DNA of 64,000 bases from NCBI GenBank assembly GCA_003991915.1, contig RQTK01000002.1, forward strand, positions 60,595 to 124,594. Reading direction: 5' to 3'. This document shows positions 58,901-64,000 of the stretch, piece by piece. Source of the DNA: Elysia chlorotica. Lineage: Eukaryota; Mollusca; Gastropoda; Plakobranchidae. The notes under the pieces were generated by a model, which saw nothing but the letters and a program-made list of their open reading frames with translations, ran no database searches and was not told the DNA's origin. The stretch's first letter is position 1. Each line of letters opens with the position of its first letter. Made by a program: the position numbers and the translations under genes.

Positions 58901-61900
58901 AAAGATAGTTATTGGGCCGACTGGGCTATTGAAGAGCTAAAGAGGATGTTAGATTTTCAGACCCAGTTGTTTCTTTCAAATTTTGCTGTCTATGTCGCTC
59001 ACAAGGTGATGACAGCGCATTCAATGGAGGTGAGTTACAATGATTTTATTTGGTTTTTACCTGTCATCATATTGACTATTCTGACTGTTTTGTTTTTACC
59101 TGTCATCTCATTGACAAATTCGACTCATATCTTTGTACCAGTCATCTTCTTGACAAATCTGACTATTTTGTTTGTACCTGTCTTCTCAATGATAAATCTG
59201 ATTATATGGTACATATGGTTTTTTTTTAGTGTTCAGTACTTGAGTTCTATAGTCTTTCCAAATTTCATATGGAGAAACCTTTTTTACGCTTTGGTTTTAT
59301 TGTTTATTGCCTATTCTCATATCCGATCACTCTTATGTCTTTTTTATTTGCAGGAACTCTCATCAGCTGAAACTACTGCCCTACATAATTATTGTGAGAT
59401 CAATGTAAGTAAAGCTTATAATTGAATACCTTTTTTTATTTTAGTCTATTCAATTGGTTATTGACACATTTCAAGATTTATTGCGTTTTGTGTGTGTGTG
59501 TGTGTTTTTTTAGTGTAATTTCAGAGCAAAAAATGTTAACATGTCCTTATTAATACTAAATTACCTAATATCTACCATCAACACTACTTTTCAACTCTTG
59601 AAATGCCATTGCAGTGACAAATTGGTAAAGTACATTTATTGAATATTTCAGGATGTTGATGCCCCTTTGATGTTGCTGAGGAACATATGCTTCTTCATAG
59701 ACAGTAATGGGATTGGTGCTCTGAGTCACTGCTTTGAGAAAGCAAACAACAAAAATCTTCCCCTCACATTTGCTCACACCTTAATCACCATCATCACACA
59801 TGTGAGTTACTATCAATTAATTTTAAATAAGCATACCGATTTTGAAGTCATAAATATTCTCTTTCTTTAATTCGATTTTGTAAATAATATTTATGAATAT
59901 ATATATATATGAACCTATACACACTGTTTGTCTTTAAAATCAGCTTGTTTTCATGTAATATTATTTATGGTTTTTTTTTGTGTGTGTGCAAAATGTGATT
60001 TAAACATGGAAATCATCATTGCGGTGGTGGGGAGGGAGGGGGTTGATATGAGATTTTGGTTAAGATTTTGATTCTTTTCAAAATATTTTTTTTCCAATGT
60101 CTTTGTCCTTTATATGAATTCCAATATCTTAGAGGGTGGCTGCTTTGTATATTACAAGGGAAAAAGATAAGTTAAAAGTGAAAAGGATTATTTTTTCAAT
60201 AGCTCATAAAATTTAAATTAATGCTATAATGAGGATGGGGAGAAGCATGTGCTACACTGCCCTAACATAATATTTTTTATATCTATGGCTATCCCACTGA
60301 TGAATAAAATCATCTACGCCCACCAGTTATCATTAATTTTATTAGGTCCAGAACGAGAAGATTTCTGAGAGTGCGAGTGACTTGTCATGTTTATGATCCT
60401 ATTTACTAGTGAACCCCAGGTGTGCAGCAGAATCTGAAAACAGATACTTTTTCAGTAAACCAATGTCTTTTATCATGTAAAATGTTAGGTATTTTAACGG
60501 TGACGTTTTTATGCTTTAAAAGATTGAAACAACTGCCTTGAAATTAATTATTTTTCACGAAATGACTCGTTTCAAACTTTATTTTTTTAGATCATAATGT
60601 ATGTATTTTTCCACTTTCTTCGAACAGAAGGATGCACATTTGCTTGTCTTTTTAAATATATATTTCAAAAAAAGATTATTCTATTGCAAGTAGTGTGATT
60701 TTCTGTTTAAAAAAGGGTATCAATCGCATTCCACACATTCCGTCCGAGTGCCTTTTCCTGACGCGCAGGTAAAATTTCTGACCAGAGATGGTGCTTGCCC
60801 ACCCGCGGTGAGCTGTCAGATAAGGGTGCAAGATTTATGGGCTTAGAGCTTGCTGCTCACAAACTAAAGTGAACAGGATTCGTTGCCGTGTGCAGGTTTT
60901 TTTTGGTGTGTTTAATTTCATGTGTGCAACATGTTGTCCATTTAGGTAGCATGCACATTGTCAGGGTGAGGGATGTTGACTTTCATCACTTCTTGTTTGG
61001 GACGAATCCTTTGTAACTAGTTGTATCTTTTCTCTTCTTTTTTAGGCGATGCCTTTGCATCTATAAAGACTTCAAAAATTTTGACAAGTTGACCAATCTT
61101 GTCCAAGTGTTGCTAAACATGGGTATGGATCTCATACAAAACCTCCCATTCATCTTGCCTGACAAGCTCAGGGCTAAAGCAGCAGAGGAAGCTGCCAAAG
61201 GAGAAAGAACTACTTCTCAGTCTTCAATTGAAGGCACGTCAAGGAGGAGCTCCGAGTCAGCTAGTGATGACAGCAGAACTGCAGAGGAAGAGAGCAAAGA
61301 GGATGCCCTCTTAGCAAAAGATAGTTATTGGGCCGACTGGGCTATTGAAGAGCTAAAGAGGATGTTGGATTTTCAGACCCAGTTGTTTCTTTCAAATTTT
61401 GCTGTCTATGTCGCGCACAAGGTGATGACAGCGCATTCAATGGAGGTGAGTTACAATGATTTCTTTTGGTTTTTACCTGTTATCTCATTGACTATTCTGA
61501 CTATTTTGTTTTTACCTGTCATCATATCGTCTATTCTGACTGTTTTGTTTGTGCATGTCATCTCATTGACTATTCTGACTGTTTTGTTTGTACATGTCAT
61601 CTCATTGACTATTCTGACTGTTTTGTTTGAACATGTCATCTCATTGACGAATTTGACTACTTTCTTTGTACCAGTCATCTTCTTGATGAATCTATTTTGT
61701 TTGTACCTGTCTTCTCCATGATAAATCTGATTATATGGTACATGCTTATAGTCATAAGTGTTCAGTACTTGAGGTCTATATTCTGTCCCAAATTTCATAC
61801 GGGGAAACCTTTTTTACGCTTTGGTTTTAATGTTTGTTGCCTTTTCTCATATCCGATCACTCTTATGTCTTCTTTCATTTGCAGGAACTCTCATCAGCTG

Positions 61901-63509
61901 AAACTACTGCCCTGCATAATTATTGTGAGATCAATGTAAGTAAAGCTTATAATTAAACACCTTTTTTATTTTAGTCTATTCAATTGGTTATTCACACATT
62001 TCAAGATAGATTGCGTTTTTGTTTGTTTTTAAGTGTAATTTCAGAGCAAAAAATGTTGATATGTCCTTATTAATACCAAATTACCTATTATCTACCATCA
62101 ACACTACTTTTCAACTCTTGAAATGGCAGTGACAAATTGATAATGTACATTTATTGAATATTTCAGGATGTTGATGCCCCTTTGATGTTGCTGAGGAACA
62201 TATGCTTCTTCATAGACAGTAATGGGATTGGTGCTCTGAGTCACTGCTTTGAGAAAGCAAACAACAAAAATCTTCCCCTCACATTTGCTCACACCTTAAT
62301 CACCATCATCACACATGTGAGTTACTTTCAATTAAACAGACCAATTTTAAAGTCATAATTATTCTCTTTCTTTAATTAGATTTTTTAAATAAATAATATT
62401 TATGAATATATGAACCTATATAAACTGTTTGTCTTTAAAATCAGCTTGTTTTCATGTACTATTATTTAGAATGTTGTTTTTGTGTGTGTGCAAAATGGGA
62501 TTTAAACATGGAAATCATCATTGTGGTGGTGGGGAGGGGGTTGATATTAGATTTTGGTTCTTTTAAAAATATTTTTTCCCCCAATGTCTTTGTCCTCTTT
62601 AAATGAATACCAATAACTTAGAGGGTGATTGCTTTGTATATATTACAAGGGGGAAAAGATAAGTTCAAAGTTTAAAGGAACATTTTTTCAACAGCTCATG
62701 AAATTTAAATTAATGCTTAAATTGACTTTTCAAAATTGTTTTGTAATGTTGTGAAATGGCCACACAACAGTCCACATTATGGATATTAGTATCTCAGAGG
62801 TTTGCTTTCTCTTTTGCCCACTCATTTCAATGAGTTTTGATATTTTTCAGCTAAGGATGTGGGTCAACACCCCAACAATCATGTCGTGCATACTGCCCCT
62901 GCGCTCCCCTATCATCCGCTACATGTGCACCTTGTCAGAGGCTGACATGAGGGCTGCCGCTGCTCACAACACAATGGAGCACATGTGGCAAGCTATCAAG
63001 GAACCTATGGATTCTCAAATGACCTTTGATCAAGAAGTGATGACTTTAGTGTACAAATGTTTCACCAGCACCACGCTTACCATTCGCCTGGGGAGCATTG
63101 TCCAAATAAGTGTAAGCCCTGCAAAAACAAATTACAACTGTTATTCAATGATCCCAAATATGTCAGCCTCAGCAAAAATAATGTTATTTAGTTGACTCTA
63201 ATTTGATTTACCTGTGTTCATTAAAAAAATAACTGTCACGCTAAACATCATTTTCTGTGGTCACCAAGAAATAAATTGGTTACTTTTTTTTTTTTTTTTT
63301 GTATTAACATGTTGCTTTTTCAAAGTATTTAAATCAATTTTAAAGGTAAAAGGGAAAGAGCTTACACGTAACTGTAAGACTTCAAACAAACACTTTAAAA
63401 AAAATGTACCAAATGTAGTCAATTATTATTTTAATTTTATGTTATTTCAGAGTTTGATAAATACTTACAATGAAAACATCAGCAATGAATCAGTGGGCAA
63501 CATAGAAAG
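55927..63509 (+). CDS. USP34: USP34, N-terminal part (gene-level entry)
   Basis: Ubiquitin carboxyl-terminal hydrolase 34, a giant (about 3,500 residues in vertebrates) deubiquitinase acting in Wnt/axin signalling and DNA-damage response (family knowledge). Exons: 55927-55969, 58056-58146, then 58630-59029 + 59354-59404 + 59652-59801 or their duplicates 61046-61445 + 61885-61935 + 62167-62316, then 62851-63111 and 63451-63509. Reads MCDQCNEILVLIDN, TSRHASGNPQQLSRAEVETF, then TWNNKRCLCIYKDFKNFDKL, later DVDAPLMLLRNICFFIDSNG and LRMWVNTPTIMSCILPLRSP. These follow human USP34 (MCENCADLVEVLNE, QCLCCFKEYKHL, DVEVPLHLLRYVCLF, IRIWLHIPAVMQHIIPFR). Only this armadillo-like N-terminal region is in the window. 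The protease domain lies far to the right. Confidence 0.9.
56395..56645 (+). mobile_element. tRNA-derived SINE, full length
   Basis: Head GTGCGGTGGCCCTGGGGTAG, B box TGGGTCGAGCC, body CTGGTTAGGTTGGTGTTAGG, GGCTGAGACAGGTATCC, and tail GCTGATGTTGGACGTTGAAC with a short TA run inside. USP34 intron 1, gene sense. Confidence 0.82.
58056..58146 (+). CDS. USP34: USP34 exon 2
   Basis: Acceptor accatttcag, donor AACAA|gtgagt. Encodes TSRHASGNPQQLSRAEVETF and IHYSVTWNN, phase 1 in, phase 2 out. The WN(N)K-RCLC join matches USP34 SWTQRQCLCC. Confidence 0.88.
58630..59029 (+). CDS. USP34: USP34 exon 3, copy 1
   Basis: Acceptor cttttttag, donor ATGGAG|gtgagt. 133 codons after a split Lys: RCLCIYKDFKNFDKLTNLVQ, VLLNMGMDLIQNLPFILPDK, a Ser-rich acidic linker, then WADWAIEELKRMLDFQTQLF LSNFAVYVAHKVMTAHSME. 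Matches the USP34 block ending FPLYTAYKH. Confidence 0.93.
59354..59404 (+). CDS. USP34: USP34 exon 4, copy 1
   Basis: 17 codons, phase 0 on both sides: ELSSAETTALHNYCEIN. The corresponding human part is STQESNILGAFCDMN. The intron before it (59030-59353) is 324 nt and free of stops in frame. Confidence 0.92.
59652..59801 (+). CDS. USP34: USP34 exon 5, copy 1
   Basis: 50 codons, phase 0 on both sides: DVDAPLMLLRNICFFIDSNG, IGALSHCFEKANNKNLPLTF and AHTLITIITH. Human USP34 reads DVEVPLHLLRYVCLFCGKNG here. One base (C-run in CTTCCCC) was read as four C, the number that keeps the frame and agrees with copy 2. Confidence 0.93.
60227..60861 (+). other. Unique spacer between USP34 duplicate units
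   Basis: 635 bp found once. AT-rich; no exon or known repeat recognised. It would be the intron between the two exon triplets if the order is real. Confidence 0.6.
61046..61445 (+). CDS. USP34: USP34 exon 3, copy 2
   Basis: Same length and protein as 58630-59029. Differences seen are silent: GAC/GAT, GCC/GCA, GAA/GAG, TTA/TTG, GCT/GCG. Acceptor and donor are intact. It needs phase 2 at its 5' end, so it can follow exon 2 but not exon 5 copy 1. Confidence 0.9.
61446..61690 (+). repeat. 36-bp minisatellite after USP34 exon 3 copy 2
   Basis: About six or seven units of TGTCATCTCATTGACTATTC then TGACTGTTTTGTTTGT with variants. The 36-bp (12-codon) length keeps one frame open: VISLTILTVLFVH repeats. 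Copy 1 (59040-59190) has about four units. Confidence 0.88.
61885..61935 (+). CDS. USP34: USP34 exon 4, copy 2
   Basis: 17 codons, identical protein to copy 1, one silent change (CTA/CTG). Phase 0 on both sides. Confidence 0.9.
62167..62316 (+). CDS. USP34: USP34 exon 5, copy 2
   Basis: 150 nt, same protein as copy 1; no difference noticed. Donor CACAT|gtgagt. Confidence 0.9.
62851..63111 (+). CDS. USP34: USP34 exon 6
   Basis: Acceptor atatttttcag, donor ATAAGT|gtaagc, phase 0 on both sides. Encodes LRMWVNTPTIMSCILPLRSP, IIRYMCTLSEADMRAAAAHN, ..MWQAIKEPMDSQMTF and VYKCFTSTTLTIRLGSIVQI. Follows human IRIWLHIPAVMQHIIPFRTY, MWSTVKEPLD and SPTLTMRLAGLSQI. Present once. Confidence 0.93.
63451..63509 (+). 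CDS. USP34: USP34 exon 7
   Basis: Acceptor ttatttcag, donor GAAAG|gtgagc, phase 2 out. Encodes SLINTYNENISNESVGNIER, like NQLHTFNDVCNNESLVSDTE. The gene continues beyond the window; 63510-64000 is intron without features. Confidence 0.85.
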
Positions 63510-64000
63510 GTGAGCATTATTAGTTTTAAATTAGATGTTTATTGCAAAAATTGAAGGTAGAGCTTATATCTATTTTGTAGAGTAATTTTGTAGATGGGCA
63601 GTGATTATTTTCTGTTTAAAAAAAGAGAATTAATACAGACAGATATATATTGTGTACAACTTTTTTTCTATTTTAAACCAACCCAAAGGCATAAAGGGGC
63701 AAGTCTATATACAAAGAGTAAAATGAAAAATGTCCATTCCATCTAGATCAGTTGCACTAAATTGCATTGCATTTACTTATCTTTTTTTAAATTTCATCCA
63801 ATAGCACGTGAGTCCATTCCAAATATTTGCATTTATCGCCATATCCTAATAAAGATAAATAAATCTACAAGCATTTGTCTTACCTTTTGTGGCGATGAAA
63901 TGTTTAATAAAAATGTCAAAAAGCAACTTCTGAGATTATAAGCTAGATCTATTTCCCATGTGTTTTTCTTTTTGTTATACAAAGAGTAAAATGAAAAATA

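Larger units (their letters stand above)
58446..60226 (+). repeat. USP34 segmental duplication, unit 1 (about 1.78 kb)
   Basis: Begins ACTAAAGTGAACAGGATTCG and holds three exons. It returns at 60862-62720. Exon sequence is almost identical; introns differ by substitutions and indels. A unique 635-bp stretch (60227-60861) separates the units. Confidence 0.92.
60862..62720 (+). repeat. USP34 segmental duplication, unit 2 (about 1.86 kb)
   Basis: Second copy of 58446-60226, starting AACTAAAGTGAACAGGATTC and ending near AATTTAAATTAATGCTTA. Longer than unit 1 mainly by extra 36-bp repeat units after its first exon. Confidence 0.92.

Noticed and set aside
58673-59425. Independent 250-residue membrane protein
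   Set aside because: It is USP34 exon 3 read through a stop-free intron into exon 4; the hydrophobic part is intronic 36-bp repeat. Kept as an intron-retention finding.

Overview
This is eukaryotic, animal DNA. Every gene is split into short exons with GT-AG introns, the introns are AT-rich, and triplet and dinucleotide microsatellites and tRNA-derived SINEs are very common. Gene content (DAAM, arginase, selenoprotein W, a CENP-H-like protein, USP34) and the SINE type suggest a mollusc, probably a gastropod. The species is not settled by the sequence. Nothing bacterial, viral or CRISPR-like was seen. There are three assembly gaps (515, 8 and 94 N), two of them with microsatellite on both sides and the third between a SINE tail and a CT tract.

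Layout. (1) 1-13950, plus strand: the 3' half of a DAAM-family formin, from the end of its coiled coil through FH1 and FH2 to the C-terminal DAD, then a long 3' UTR. (2) 13951-19800: no gene; minisatellite, a large inverted repeat and a gap. (3) 19817/21111-29510, plus: an arginase-family gene with eight secure exons and one candidate first exon. (4) 34747-39072, minus: selenoprotein W in five exons, with the selenocysteine TGA inside a 25-nt exon. (5) 43711-49062, minus: a 216-residue coiled-coil protein, best matched to the kinetochore subunit CENP-H, in eight exons. (6) 49063-55926: repeats and a dead LINE. (7) 55927-63509 and beyond, plus: the N-terminal part of the giant deubiquitinase USP34, running off the right end. 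The genes are unrelated housekeeping or signalling genes, not an operon or cluster.

The most striking theme is duplication of exon edges. DAAM holds a 1.8-kb tandem copy of one exon and part of the next, a decayed array copied from an exon 3' end, and a 51-nt repeat that doubles a splice acceptor. Arginase has a SINE whose target-site duplication doubles a splice donor. The CENP-H-like gene has a perfect 116-bp duplication of an exon end. USP34 has three consecutive exons twice. Some of these may be uncollapsed haplotypes rather than biology, because the coding differences between the large copies are all synonymous. The arginase-like gene keeps all six manganese ligands but has Gln where arginases have the guanidinium-binding Glu.

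Exon borders were placed by hand from splice signals, reading-frame phase and remembered family sequence. All phases close. No transcript evidence or database search was available.
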